Shown: piece after piece, positions 1 through 7,386 of the stretch | Position numbering within the stretch: position 1 is the first letter of the stretch | Layout of the letters: every line of letters starts with the position of its first letter | NCBI GenBank assembly: GCA_963762435.1 | Contig: CAVXLN010000025.1 | Location: 40,033-104,032 of the forward strand | Reading direction: 5' to 3' | Origin: JAXDMU01 sp963762435 | GTDB taxonomy: Bacteria > Pseudomonadota > Alphaproteobacteria > ATCC43930 > CGMCC-115725 | Length of the DNA stretch: 64,000 bases | Made by a program: the position numbers and the translations under genes | The notes under the pieces: generated by a model | Told to the model about the DNA's origin: nothing | Databases searched by the model: none | What the model saw: the letters and a program-made list of their open reading frames with translations, nothing else

Positions 1-335
1 GGGACATGGAACGTGCGCTCGGCATGATCCCCGAAGAGCAGCGGACCGTCATCCTGCTCGTCGGGCTCGAGGGCATGCGCTACGAGGAAGTGGCCGAGAT
101 CCTCGATGTGCCGGTTGGCACCGTTCGCTCGCGCCTGTCCCGCGGCCGCGAGATGCTGCGCCAGCTGATGGATATCACCGTGATGGCCGGCGATACGCCG
201 CGCCGTACTCCGCGCCGGCGTCAGCCCGCGCGCTTCTCGTTCCAGGCCTATATGCAAAGCCGCGGCCGCCCGCGGCTCGAGGCGCCGGCGCCGCGCCAGC
301 GTCGGCAGGAAGTGCAAACCGCCGTTCGCGCCTGA
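1..335 (+). CDS. RNA polymerase sigma-70 family factor (ECF-like), 3' part
   Basis: Only the C-terminal part of this gene is in the window; the reading frame is open from the left edge and stops at 333-335. The visible 109 residues begin with a sigma-70 region 4 helix-turn-helix: IPEEQRTVILLVGLEG, then YEEVAEILDVPVGTVRSRL, which recognises the -35 promoter element in extracytoplasmic-function (ECF) sigma factors. A basic, Arg/Pro-rich tail of about 45 residues follows, which is longer than in most ECF factors. Region 2 and any anti-sigma partner lie outside the window. A strong hairpin with a T tract follows the stop codon. The family assignment is secure; the regulon is unknown. Confidence 0.85.
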   Translation, partial: DMERALGMIPEEQRTVILLVGLEGMRYEEVAEILDVPVGTVRSRLSRGREMLRQLMDITVMAGDTPRRTPRRRQPARFSFQAYMQSRGRPRLEAPAPRQRRQEVQTAVRA

Positions 336-355
336 TCCTGCGCAACTCGGCAGAA

Positions 356-392
356 GCAGGGCCGGGGCTTGAAGCCTCGGCCTGCTTTTTTT
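356..392 (+). terminator. Rho-independent terminator after the sigma factor gene
   Basis: A GC-rich inverted repeat (GCAGG-GCCGGGGCTT, GAAGCC-TCGGCCTGC) is followed directly by a run of T from 385 on. It sits 20 bases after the sigma factor stop. The oppositely oriented SRPBCC gene stops at 391-393 just beyond it. The T run follows the stem only in the plus direction. Confidence 0.8.
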
Positions 393-858
393 AGCAGCTA
401 TGGGTACGCAGCAACTCGAGCAGCGCTTCCCACCAGCTCCCCAGATGCTGCAGCCGCACGCCCGGCGCCTGGCCATGGAATGCCGGGTGATCGGGCGGCA
501 ATGTCTCCCAGCCGCGATGCTCGACCGTGACCCTGGTACCGCCGGTCACGGCGCGGAAGCGTACCTCGACCTCGGTCTGCTGGCCCGGCCGAAAATTGGT
601 GCCGCGCCATTCGAAGCGCAGCCTTTCGCCCGGCGCCCAATCGAGCACGCGCCCGACCTCATAGGGTTCACCCTCCGGATAGCATTCGACGAGCCGGCCG
701 CCGATGCCGGGCTCGAAGGCCAGCCTGCCATCCTGCTTCGGCCGGAAGCGATAGGGCAGGGAGCGTTTCCACCAGAGCCCGATCTCGCTCGTGAAGATCT
801 CGAACGCGCGTGCAGGCTCGACCGGCACGGTCACGGCCACGAAAGCGGCGGCGGTCAT
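391..858 (-). CDS. SRPBCC domain protein (AHSA1 family)
   Basis: This 155-residue protein has the AHSA1/SRPBCC helix-grip pattern: an N-terminal strand and helix (TVPVEPARAFEIFTSEIGLWW), a central GGRLVE strand, then GRVLDWAPGERLRFEW, a common signature of ligand-binding START-like proteins. The frame extends upstream, but the ATG at 858 is chosen because it overlaps the stop of the preceding ArsR gene (ATGA, 855-858), so translation is probably coupled. In many bacteria an ArsR-type regulator is co-transcribed with an AHSA1 protein and a VOC protein, as here. The ligand is unknown. Confidence 0.85.
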   Translation of the reverse strand: MTAAAFVAVTVPVEPARAFEIFTSEIGLWWKRSLPYRFRPKQDGRLAFEPGIGGRLVECYPEGEPYEVGRVLDWAPGERLRFEWRGTNFRPGQQTEVEVRFRAVTGGTRVTVEHRGWETLPPDHPAFHGQAPGVRLQHLGSWWEALLELLRTHSC

Positions 859-1202
859 CGTTCCTTGGCCTCGATATGGCGCTTGAACGCATCGAGCTGG
901 TCGGCCCAGAGCGCCTGCACCAATTCGAGCCATCCCTGGAGCTCGGCGAAAGGCTCGGGGCAGAGCCGGTAAAGCCGGATGCGCGCATCCGCCTCGAGCC
1001 GGTCCTCCTCGATCAGCCGGCTCAAGCGCAGCACCTTGAGATGCTTGCTCATGAGCGGCGGCGCCAGGCCGAGCGCACCGGCAAGCTCGCCGGCCCGGCA
1101 GGGTCCGTCGCGCAGGCGATCGATCACCTGCCGACGCGCCGGGTCGGCAAGTGCCGCCAGGATGTGATCGAGCTCGCCCACCGGCGAACCGCTTTCGATC
1201 AT
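855..1202 (-). CDS. ArsR family winged-helix transcriptional regulator
   Basis: This 115-residue protein is the size of typical ArsR/SmtB regulators. The winged helix-turn-helix is clear: LADPARRQVIDRLRDGP, then GELAGALGLAPPLMSKHLK, and a wing with EADARIRLYRL. No Cys-rich metal site (such as CxCxxC) is seen, so it is probably not a metal sensor; it resembles the subgroup that travels with SRPBCC and VOC proteins. The start at 1202 overlaps the stop of the upstream VOC gene by ATGA (1199-1202), which rules out the longer upstream extension of the frame. It probably controls its own operon through the inverted repeat at 1680-1702. Confidence 0.88.
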   Translation of the reverse strand: MIESGSPVGELDHILAALADPARRQVIDRLRDGPCRAGELAGALGLAPPLMSKHLKVLRLSRLIEEDRLEADARIRLYRLCPEPFAELQGWLELVQALWADQLDAFKRHIEAKER

Positions 1203-1651
1203 TGCTTCATATCGATGGTGAGCCCGGTCGCTGCCTTCATCTCCTCGACCGAGACGTCGCGGATATGCTGGCTGAAGGACCAGTGATGGCCGCCGCAATC
1301 GACCGCCCGGTAGGTCCGATCGCCGTAGAACTGATCGGCCGGCTCCATCAGGATCTCGGCCCCGGCCTTGCGCGCCTGGGCGCAATGGGCGCCCACATCC
1401 GCGACTTCGAGATGGACCCCCTGGGTATTGGCACCGTCGAGCTGCGTCGGTGCCTTGGCGAAGGGCGCCCAGCCGACCTGGCCGAGCATGATCCGCCCGT
1501 CGCCATGAATCATCTCGGCATGCACGATCCTGCCGGTGTCGTCGGTGATGCGCATGCTGATCTCGAAGCCGAAGGCCGCCTCGAGAAAATCGAGGGCCGC
1601 GACCGGATCCTCGTAGAACAGGCTCGGGACGATGCGGGGACGGGTGGGCAT
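1199..1651 (-). CDS. VOC (glyoxalase/PhnB-like) family protein
   Basis: A 150-residue vicinal-oxygen-chelate protein with two beta-alpha-beta-beta-beta units: VPSLFYEDPVAALDFLEAAFGFE at the start and GVHLEVADVGAHCAQARKAG in the middle, ending with YGDRTYRAVDCGGHHWSF, the usual PhnB/glyoxalase C-terminal strand. Its substrate cannot be read from sequence. The start at 1651 has a good ribosome site (AGGAGAT, 7 bases upstream); an upstream ATG in the same frame would give a non-conserved tail. First gene of the VOC-ArsR-SRPBCC operon. Confidence 0.85.
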   Translation of the reverse strand: MPTRPRIVPSLFYEDPVAALDFLEAAFGFEISMRITDDTGRIVHAEMIHGDGRIMLGQVGWAPFAKAPTQLDGANTQGVHLEVADVGAHCAQARKAGAEILMEPADQFYGDRTYRAVDCGGHHWSFSQHIRDVSVEEMKAATGLTIDMKQ

Positions 1652-1679
1652 GAGGTATCTCCTATTCCGGATGAGGAAA

Positions 1680-1739
1680 ATATTTCCATATTCGTGAAAT
1701 ATAATCAAGCCTTCTCGACCGAATCTCCGCCCTTATAAT
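1680..1739. promoter_or_regulatory. Divergent promoter region with inverted repeat and TATAAT box
   Basis: The 125 bp between the VOC operon and creA is clearly AT-richer than its surroundings. It holds a perfect 7-bp inverted repeat ATATTTC-N9-GAAATAT (1680-1702), a plausible site for the ArsR regulator of the leftward operon. A perfect -10 hexamer TATAAT lies at 1734-1739, with only a weak -35 match (TTCTCG, 1712-1717, 16-bp spacing), and would serve creA. Inference from sequence only. Confidence 0.45.
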
Positions 1740-1776
1740 GCGGCTCCTTTCGGCGGCTCTGAAACCGAGGCATTCC

Positions 1777-2253
1777 ATGCGGATCATCCTGGCGCTCTCG
1801 TTTTTCCTCCTGGCCGCGTCCGCGGCGCGTGCCGAAGAAGTCGGCAGCTTCCGAAACGATTGGACCGGCAACCGGATCGTGATCGAGGCGATACCCGATC
1901 CCAAGGTGCAGGGCGTCACCTGCCATCTGACGCATTTCGACCGCAGCGTCATCGATCGGCTGAGCAAGGGGAACTGGTTCGAGGATCCGTCGAACTCGTC
2001 CATCTCCTGCCGCCAGACCGGGCCGATCACGGTGGGGGCCATCGATACCGGCGACAGCGGCGAGGAGGTGTTCTCCGAGCGCGCCAGCCTGATCTTCAAA
2101 TCGATCGCGATCCGCCGGATCTATGACCGCAAGAACGACACGCTGATCTATGTGGCCTATGCGCGCCAGGTGAAGGATGCGAGCGCCAAGATGGCGGTGA
2201 CGACGGTGCCCTTGGGCGTCGCCGGCGCCACCTGGAGCGGCAAGAAGCCGTGA
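1777..2253 (+). CDS. creA: CreA family periplasmic protein
   Basis: 158 residues. A cleavable signal peptide (MRIILALSFFLLAASAARA) precedes the conserved CreA body: WTGNRIVIEAIPDPKVQGVTC, then GNWFEDPSNSSISCRQTGPI. Two conserved Cys could form a disulfide in the periplasm. CreA is widespread in proteobacteria but its role is not established. The ATG at 1777 is chosen over one at 1738 because it puts the hydrophobic signal sequence at the N-terminus. The stop overlaps the GTG start of the next gene (GTGA at 2250-2253), so the two are probably translated together. Confidence 0.92.
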   Translation: MRIILALSFFLLAASAARAEEVGSFRNDWTGNRIVIEAIPDPKVQGVTCHLTHFDRSVIDRLSKGNWFEDPSNSSISCRQTGPITVGAIDTGDSGEEVFSERASLIFKSIAIRRIYDRKNDTLIYVAYARQVKDASAKMAVTTVPLGVAGATWSGKKP

Positions 2254-3383
2254 CACAAGCGCTCTCGACGCCGGCGCTGCTTCTCGACGAAGCGCGAATG
2301 CTCCGCAATGCCGCCCGGCTCTCGGCCCGGATGAAAGCGCTCGGCGTCAGCCTCAGGCCGCATCTCAAGACCGCGAAATCGGTCGAGGTGGCGCGCCGCA
2401 TCCTTCCTACGCCGACCGGTCCCGCCACTGTTTCGACCCTGAAGGAGGCGGAGGAATTCGCCGCTGCCGGCATCACCGATCTCGTTTATGCCGTCGGCAT
2501 CGAGCCCGGCAAGCTCGAGCGCGTGCATGCGCTTCGACGCCGTGGTGTCGATCTGGCCCTGGTGCTCGACAATCTCGAAGCGGCCCGTGCCGTCGCCGAT
2601 TTCGCCGCGGCCGCGCGCGATACCATCCCCGTGCTGATGGAGATCGACAGCGACGATCACCGCGCCGGCCTCAAGCCTGATGCGGCGGCTGAGCTCGTCG
2701 CGATCGGCCGGGCGCTCGAGTCCGGCGGTGCGGCCCTGCGCGGCGTCATCACCCATGCCGGCGCCTCCTATGACGCCAAGGGCGAGTCGGCGCTGGCCGC
2801 GATGGCGGAGCAGGAGCGCGCCGCCGCGGTCGCGGCTGCCGGGATCTTGCGCGCGGCGGGGTTGCCATGCCCTGTCGTCAGCGTCGGCTCGACGCCCACC
2901 GCGCATTTCGCCGAGCGGCTCGACGGCGTCACCGAGGTCCGGGCGGGTGTCTACATGTTCTTCGATCTGGTCATGGCCGGCATCGGCGTCTGCATGCTCG
3001 GTGACATCGCCTTGAGCGTGCTTGCGACCGTGATCGGGCATCGGCGCGACAAGGGCTGGGTGCTCGTCGATGCCGGCTGGATGGCGATGTCGCGCGACCG
3101 CGGCACCGCCAAGCAGGCAGTCGATCAGTTCTATGGTCTCGTCTGCGACGAGTCGCTCGAGCCTTACCCCGATCTCGTCATGATCGATGCCAATCAGGAG
3201 CATGGCATCCTGGCGATCCGGCCGGGCAGCGATGCGCGGTTGCCCGACCTGCCGCTTGGCGCGCGAATCCGCATCCTGCCCAACCATGCCTGCGCCACGG
3301 CCGCGCAATATGACCGCTACCATGTGGTCGCGCCCGGCAATACCGTGCCCAAAGCCGAATGGCCGCGCTTCAACGGATGGTAA
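2250..3383 (+). CDS. DSD1 family PLP-dependent enzyme (D-threonine aldolase / D-serine dehydratase-like)
   Basis: A 377-residue fold-type III PLP enzyme. The N-terminal alanine-racemase-like barrel begins with TPALLLDEARMLRNAARLSA and has the PLP-lysine motif RPHLKTAKS near residue 43. Later elements typical of the family are GVITHAGASYDAKG and VSVGSTPTAHFAE, and a C-terminal beta domain has LPNHACATA, whose His and Cys bind the divalent metal in DSD1-type enzymes. Expected reactions are D-threonine aldol cleavage or D-3-hydroxyamino-acid dehydration; the exact substrate is open. Starts at GTG 2250, overlapping the creA stop. The FAD oxidoreductase follows 4 bases after its stop, suggesting a joint role in hydroxy- or amino-acid catabolism. 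Confidence 0.88.
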   Translation: MTQALSTPALLLDEARMLRNAARLSARMKALGVSLRPHLKTAKSVEVARRILPTPTGPATVSTLKEAEEFAAAGITDLVYAVGIEPGKLERVHALRRRGVDLALVLDNLEAARAVADFAAAARDTIPVLMEIDSDDHRAGLKPDAAAELVAIGRALESGGAALRGVITHAGASYDAKGESALAAMAEQERAAAVAAAGILRAAGLPCPVVSVGSTPTAHFAERLDGVTEVRAGVYMFFDLVMAGIGVCMLGDIALSVLATVIGHRRDKGWVLVDAGWMAMSRDRGTAKQAVDQFYGLVCDESLEPYPDLVMIDANQEHGILAIRPGSDARLPDLPLGARIRILPNHACATAAQYDRYHVVAPGNTVPKAEWPRFNGW

Positions 3384-3387
3384 GCCT

Positions 3388-4497
3388 ATGACCGATCATG
3401 TCGAGACCGTCATTGCCGGCGCCGGCGTGGTCGGCCTCGCCATTGCCCGGGCACTGGCCCAGGCCGGGTGCGAGGTGCTGGTGCTGGAGGCGGCCGAAGG
3501 CATCGGCACCGTCACCTCCTCGCGCAACAGCGAGGTCGTGCATGCCGGGATCTATTATCCGCAAGGCAGCCTGAAGGCGGAACTCTGCGTCGCCGGGCGC
3601 GAGCGTCTCTACGAATTCTGCGCGAGCCATGGCGTGCCGGTGCGCCGGCTCGGCAAGCTCATCGTCGCCACCAGCGAGGCCGAGACGAAACTGCTCGACG
3701 GCGTCGCTCGCCGCGCCGCCGGCAATGGCGTCACCGATCTCCGCTGGCTCGACGCGGCCGAGGCACAGGCGCTCGAACCGGCGCTCTTCTGCACGGCCGC
3801 ACTCCTGTCGCCGTCTACCGGCATCGTCGACAGCCATGCCCTTATGCTCGCTTATCAAGGTGATGCCGAGGCGGCGGGCGCCTTCCTGGCCTTCCACGCG
3901 CCGGTGGTCGAGGGCGAGGCGACCGGCAACCGCATCGCCCTCTCGATTGGCGGCGCCGAGCCTTACCGGCTGACCTGCGACTGGTTCGTCAACAGCGCCG
4001 GGCTGGATGCCGTGGCGCTGGCCGGCCGGATCGCAGGATTGCCGGCGGCTTCACTGCCCAAACCCTATCTCTGCAAGGGCTCGTACTATTCGCTCACCGG
4101 CCGGGCACCCTTCACGCGGCTCATCTATCCGACCCCGGAGCATGCCGGCCTGGGCGTGCATCTGACGCTCGATCTCGGCGGCCAAGCGCGCTTCGGCCCC
4201 GACACTGAATGGGTCGATCAGATCGATTACAATGTCGATATCGCGCGCGCCGATGGTTTCTACGGAGCGATCCGCCGCTATTGGCCGGGCCTGCCCGACG
4301 GTGCCTTGCAGCCGGGATATTCCGGCATGCGGCCCAAGATCAGCGGCCCCGGCGAACCTTCCGCCGATTTCCGCATCGACGGGCCGGACGCTCATGGCGT
4401 GCCCGGGTTGGTCAATCTCTTCGGCATCGAATCGCCCGGCCTCACGGCCTCGCTTGCGATCGCGGATCGGGTGGCGGCGATCGTGGCGCAGCGTTAA
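3388..4497 (+). CDS. FAD-dependent oxidoreductase, L-2-hydroxyglutarate dehydrogenase-like
   Basis: 369 residues. The N-terminal dinucleotide-binding motif is IAGAGVVGLAIARALAQAG, followed by SSRNSEVVHAGIYYPQGS, a motif of the LhgO/L2HGDH branch of the DAO superfamily where FAD and the hydroxyacid substrate bind. C-terminal YSGMRPKISGPGEP and FGIESPGLTASLAIA also match that branch. The ATG at 3388 follows the upstream stop by 4 bases. Family members oxidise L-2-hydroxyglutarate or related 2-hydroxy or amino acids, passing electrons to the quinone pool or oxygen; which substrate applies here is not decidable. Convergent with the next gene, the two stop codons overlapping at 4494-4497. Confidence 0.88.
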   Translation: MTDHVETVIAGAGVVGLAIARALAQAGCEVLVLEAAEGIGTVTSSRNSEVVHAGIYYPQGSLKAELCVAGRERLYEFCASHGVPVRRLGKLIVATSEAETKLLDGVARRAAGNGVTDLRWLDAAEAQALEPALFCTAALLSPSTGIVDSHALMLAYQGDAEAAGAFLAFHAPVVEGEATGNRIALSIGGAEPYRLTCDWFVNSAGLDAVALAGRIAGLPAASLPKPYLCKGSYYSLTGRAPFTRLIYPTPEHAGLGVHLTLDLGGQARFGPDTEWVDQIDYNVDIARADGFYGAIRRYWPGLPDGALQPGYSGMRPKISGPGEPSADFRIDGPDAHGVPGLVNLFGIESPGLTASLAIADRVAAIVAQR

Positions 4498-5183
4498 AGC
4501 GTGCAGCTCGCCGGCAGATAGTCGATCAGCGTCTTCGCCGACATCGCCCAAACCTGGGCCAGCAGGCAGATGAAGCCAAGGAAGCCGTAAAGCCCGCCCG
4601 GGAAGTTGACCACCATCCCGCGTATGCCGAACCAGATATAGCGGTTGGATATGTTCCCCGCGTCTTCATAGACGGTGTTGATGGCGTCGAACGCCGCCTG
4701 GATTTTCGCGAGGCGCGACAGATTGCTGTGGCCGATGGTCGTCAGCTGCCGGCAGGCTTCGATCAATCTTTCCCGATTGTGCTCGTTCGCCTGTTGCCCG
4801 GCATCGATGCTGTATTGCTGAAGCCGGGTCGCCAAGCCGGCAACGCGCCGGGCGAAGGCTTCGGTGAAGGCAATGCCGCCGATGAAGATGAAGATCGCGG
4901 TCTGCGTCAGCAGCACCAGCCAATCGCACAGATGCTCGAACAATTCCTTGGTGCCGACCGGCTCGATCAGCCAAGCGGCGGTGCTGCAGGCCCAGTCCGC
5001 CGGCATCAGCGGAGAGGCGAAACCCAACGGTACCGCCAGCAGGATCACGACCAGGCCGATGCTGACCCAGTGAAACACCCAGCCAAAGGCGGTCGGTGCC
5101 GGATGAGTGATCCGGTCGAAGAGATCCAGGATGTGTCCCGGCGCAGGCGGGAGCGGCGGCACGGGCGACGGCGGCACGATCAT
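4494..5183 (-). CDS. Hypothetical membrane protein
   Basis: 229 residues with no family I recognise. After a Pro-rich N-terminus (PPSPVPPLPPAPG) there is a hydrophobic segment around residues 40-58 (SIGLVVILLAVPLGFA), a second around 88-107 (LVLLTQTAIFIFIGGIAF) and a third near the C-terminus (GGLYGFLGFICLLAQVWAM). Between the second and third lies a roughly 75-residue polar, probably helical stretch. Predicted to sit in the inner membrane with a soluble loop. It stands alone, convergent with the FAD oxidoreductase gene. The function is unknown. Confidence 0.7.
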   Translation of the reverse strand: MIVPPSPVPPLPPAPGHILDLFDRITHPAPTAFGWVFHWVSIGLVVILLAVPLGFASPLMPADWACSTAAWLIEPVGTKELFEHLCDWLVLLTQTAIFIFIGGIAFTEAFARRVAGLATRLQQYSIDAGQQANEHNRERLIEACRQLTTIGHSNLSRLAKIQAAFDAINTVYEDAGNISNRYIWFGIRGMVVNFPGGLYGFLGFICLLAQVWAMSAKTLIDYLPASCTL

Positions 5184-5298
5184 GGCGAACGCGGCTTCCG
5201 GTCAGGGGGTCGTTCGGTGCTGTCCGGCCATCATATCGACTGTCACGCGGGATTCTCAAACCCCGAGCAGGTGGCGCCGGTGACCGGGGCACGGCTTC

Positions 5299-5865
5299 CT
5301 ATCTCACATGCGCCAGATAATAGGCGATATCCGCGATCTGATCCTCCGACACGACATCCATCACTTCCGACATCGTCCCGTCATAGCCGGCGCGGCTGTT
5401 GTTCTTGTATTCGCGCAGCGCTTTGGCGAGATAATCCTCGCGCTGATTGGCCAGTCGCGGAATGTTGTCGCGGCCGGAGAAATCCGGGTTGTGGCAGGAA
5501 TTGCAATGGTCCTGCTGGATGATCGCCTGGGCCCGCTGCATGCGCGCCGGGTCGCCGGGCTCCGCCGGTGGCTGCGGCTTGGGCAGCTTGCCGATGAAGT
5601 CGGAGAAAGTACGCAGATCATCATCCGTGAGGCTCTTCGCCATCTCGTTCATCGTGTCGAAGAGGCGGAGCTTCTCGCGGAACATGAACAGCTGGTTCAG
5701 CACATAGCTCGGCTGCTGGGCGCCGAGCGACGGGATGTTCTCATTCTGGGACGTGCCGTTCTCTCCGTGGCAGGCGAGGCAGGGCGCCGTCCGCTCCTGC
5801 ATTGTGTCGCCCAAGGCGGGACATGTTGCGAGAGCGAGCGAGAGGGCAGTGAGAGCAATACGCAT
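5299..5865 (-). CDS. Diheme cytochrome c (c4/c553-like), periplasmic
   Basis: 188 residues with a signal peptide (cleavage after about residue 19) and two c-type heme sites, CLACH at 29-33 and CNSCH at 121-125, in two similar halves as in cytochrome c4. Met ligands are likely in TMNEMAK and TMSEVMD. It lies 70 bases downstream of a PQQ-type sorbosone/sugar dehydrogenase gene on the same strand, so it is a natural electron acceptor for that enzyme, carrying electrons to a terminal oxidase. A hairpin separates the two genes. Confidence 0.92.
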   Translation of the reverse strand: MRIALTALSLALATCPALGDTMQERTAPCLACHGENGTSQNENIPSLGAQQPSYVLNQLFMFREKLRLFDTMNEMAKSLTDDDLRTFSDFIGKLPKPQPPAEPGDPARMQRAQAIIQQDHCNSCHNPDFSGRDNIPRLANQREDYLAKALREYKNNSRAGYDGTMSEVMDVVSEDQIADIAYYLAHVR

Positions 5866-5896
5866 CGAAGACTTTCGCGGGCGTTAGATGATGAAA

Positions 5897-5924
5897 CCCC
5901 TCTCCCGCGGCAACGGGAGAGGGG
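5897..5924. repeat. Intercistronic palindrome CCCCTCTCCCG-N6-CGGGAGAGGGG
   Basis: A near-perfect 11-bp stem with a 6-base loop lies between the dehydrogenase and cytochrome c genes. There is no T tract, so it is not a standard terminator. It resembles the CCCTCTCCC/GGGAGAGGG interspersed palindromes found in many alphaproteobacteria. It may stabilise the upstream mRNA or set the relative expression of the two genes. Confidence 0.6.
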
Positions 5925-5935
5925 GTTGAGGCAGC

Positions 5936-7246
5936 TCAGCTTTTGGCGGTCTTCTTGCCGTAGGTGATGCGATAGACGGCGCCGTTCCAGTCATCGGACA
6001 CGAGGAGCGAGCCATCTTTCATCGGCTGCACATCGACCGGACGGCCTAGATAGTTGTTGTTGTCGATGAAGCCGGTCAAAAACGGCTTCACGGACTTGAC
6101 GGTTCCATCCTTGTTGAGTGTGACCGCGACGACGTCGCCGCCCAGCTTCTTGGTCCGGTTCCAGGAGCCGTGCCGGGCCACGAAGATCACGTTCTTATAG
6201 TCCTTGGGAAACATGCTGCCCGTGTAGAAGCGCATGCCCAGCGCCGCCGTATGCGCACCCATCAGTCCCACCGGCGGGGTGTAGTCGCTGCAGGAATGGC
6301 CCCAGCCGAATTCGGGGTCCGGAATATTGCCCTGATAGCAATAGGGCACGCCGAAATCCTCGCCCAGCTTGGTGACGCGATTGAGCTTGTCTTCCGGTAC
6401 GTCTTCCGACATCCAGTCACGACCATTGTCGGTGAAGTAGAACTGCTTGTTCTCGGGGTTCCAGTCGAAGCCGACACTGTTGCGCACGCCCAGCGCCACG
6501 ATCTCGACATTGCTGCCGTCGAGATTCATCCGGCGGATCTGGCCGTGGGCGGCATCATGCAGCACATTGTTGCCGGGCTGGCCGACCGGAACATACAGCT
6601 TGTTGTCCGGGCCGATGGCGATGAATTTCCAGCCATGGGCCTCGTCCTTCGGCAGATCGGTATAGAACACCGTCGGCTTCGGCGGATTGTCGAGCTGGCT
6701 CTCGATATTGTCGATCTTCGAGATCTGCGACAGCTCGGCGATATAGAGCGTGCCATTATGGAAGGCGACGCCGTTCGGGCGGTGCAGGCCCGTGGCGATC
6801 ACCTTGACCTCATGCTTGTCGGCGGTGACGGCATAGACCTTGTCGAGCACACGGCTGCCGACGAAGAGCGTGCCCTTGTCGCTGAGATTGAGCGAGCGCG
6901 CATTGGCCAGGCCCGAGGCATAGACCTCGACATTGAAGCCCGCCGGCACTTTGAGCTTAGATGTGGGCAGTTTATCGGCAGCCGTCGCGATCGGCGGCCC
7001 GGCGACGGGGGCGAGCTTGGCCGCCTCGGGACTGTCCGGCCGGCCGATCAGCGGCGAACCCGGCGGCAGCGCCGGTGCCGCGGCGGGAGCAGGGGCTGGC
7101 GGCGGGGCCGCAGTAGCGGGAGCAGGGGCCGGGGCGGCGGAGGCGGGCGGCTGCTGGGCCGCGGCGTCGAGCGCCCACAGGCTGGCGCCAAGACTGACGA
7201 GCACGCCGGCAAGCAATAGGCCGTGCCGCGCAGAAAGAGTGATCAT
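5936..7246 (-). CDS. PQQ-dependent sugar (sorbosone-type) dehydrogenase, secreted
   Basis: 436 residues. A signal peptide (LLLAGVLVSLGASLWALDAAAQ) and a Pro/Ala-rich linker of about 50 residues precede a six-bladed beta-propeller of the GDH/sorbosone dehydrogenase family. Diagnostic stretches are FNVEVYASGLANARSL, TGLHRPNGVAFHNGTLYIAE, ALGVRNSVGFDWNPE (the catalytic-site loop), FTDNGRDWMSEDVPEDKLN and FVARHGSWNR. These enzymes oxidise sugars or aldehydes in the periplasm with PQQ and hand electrons to cytochrome c; the diheme cytochrome gene just downstream fits. The start at ATG 7246 is chosen because the signal peptide follows directly; the long frame upstream lacks similarity. The substrate is not determined. 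Confidence 0.88.
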   Translation of the reverse strand: MITLSARHGLLLAGVLVSLGASLWALDAAAQQPPASAAPAPAPATAAPPPAPAPAAAPALPPGSPLIGRPDSPEAAKLAPVAGPPIATAADKLPTSKLKVPAGFNVEVYASGLANARSLNLSDKGTLFVGSRVLDKVYAVTADKHEVKVIATGLHRPNGVAFHNGTLYIAELSQISKIDNIESQLDNPPKPTVFYTDLPKDEAHGWKFIAIGPDNKLYVPVGQPGNNVLHDAAHGQIRRMNLDGSNVEIVALGVRNSVGFDWNPENKQFYFTDNGRDWMSEDVPEDKLNRVTKLGEDFGVPYCYQGNIPDPEFGWGHSCSDYTPPVGLMGAHTAALGMRFYTGSMFPKDYKNVIFVARHGSWNRTKKLGGDVVAVTLNKDGTVKSVKPFLTGFIDNNNYLGRPVDVQPMKDGSLLVSDDWNGAVYRITYGKKTAKS

Positions 7247-7386
7247 TCTGACGTTCTCCCCCGTTTTTCGGTTCCCGATTGATCGGCCTTGCAGCCGAGA
7301 GCCGCATGTTCTTGAACGGCTTAGTCTCGGCCATTCCCGGCCCGAGCCGCAACCGCGAATATTTGGATTGCAGCCTTGCTGGCTCG

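Noticed and set aside
2157..3323. Long antisense open frames, for example 388 residues opposite the DSD1 gene and 575 residues opposite ggt
   Set aside because: They are His/Arg/Asp-rich mirror frames typical of GC-rich genes, without start sites or recognisable domains.
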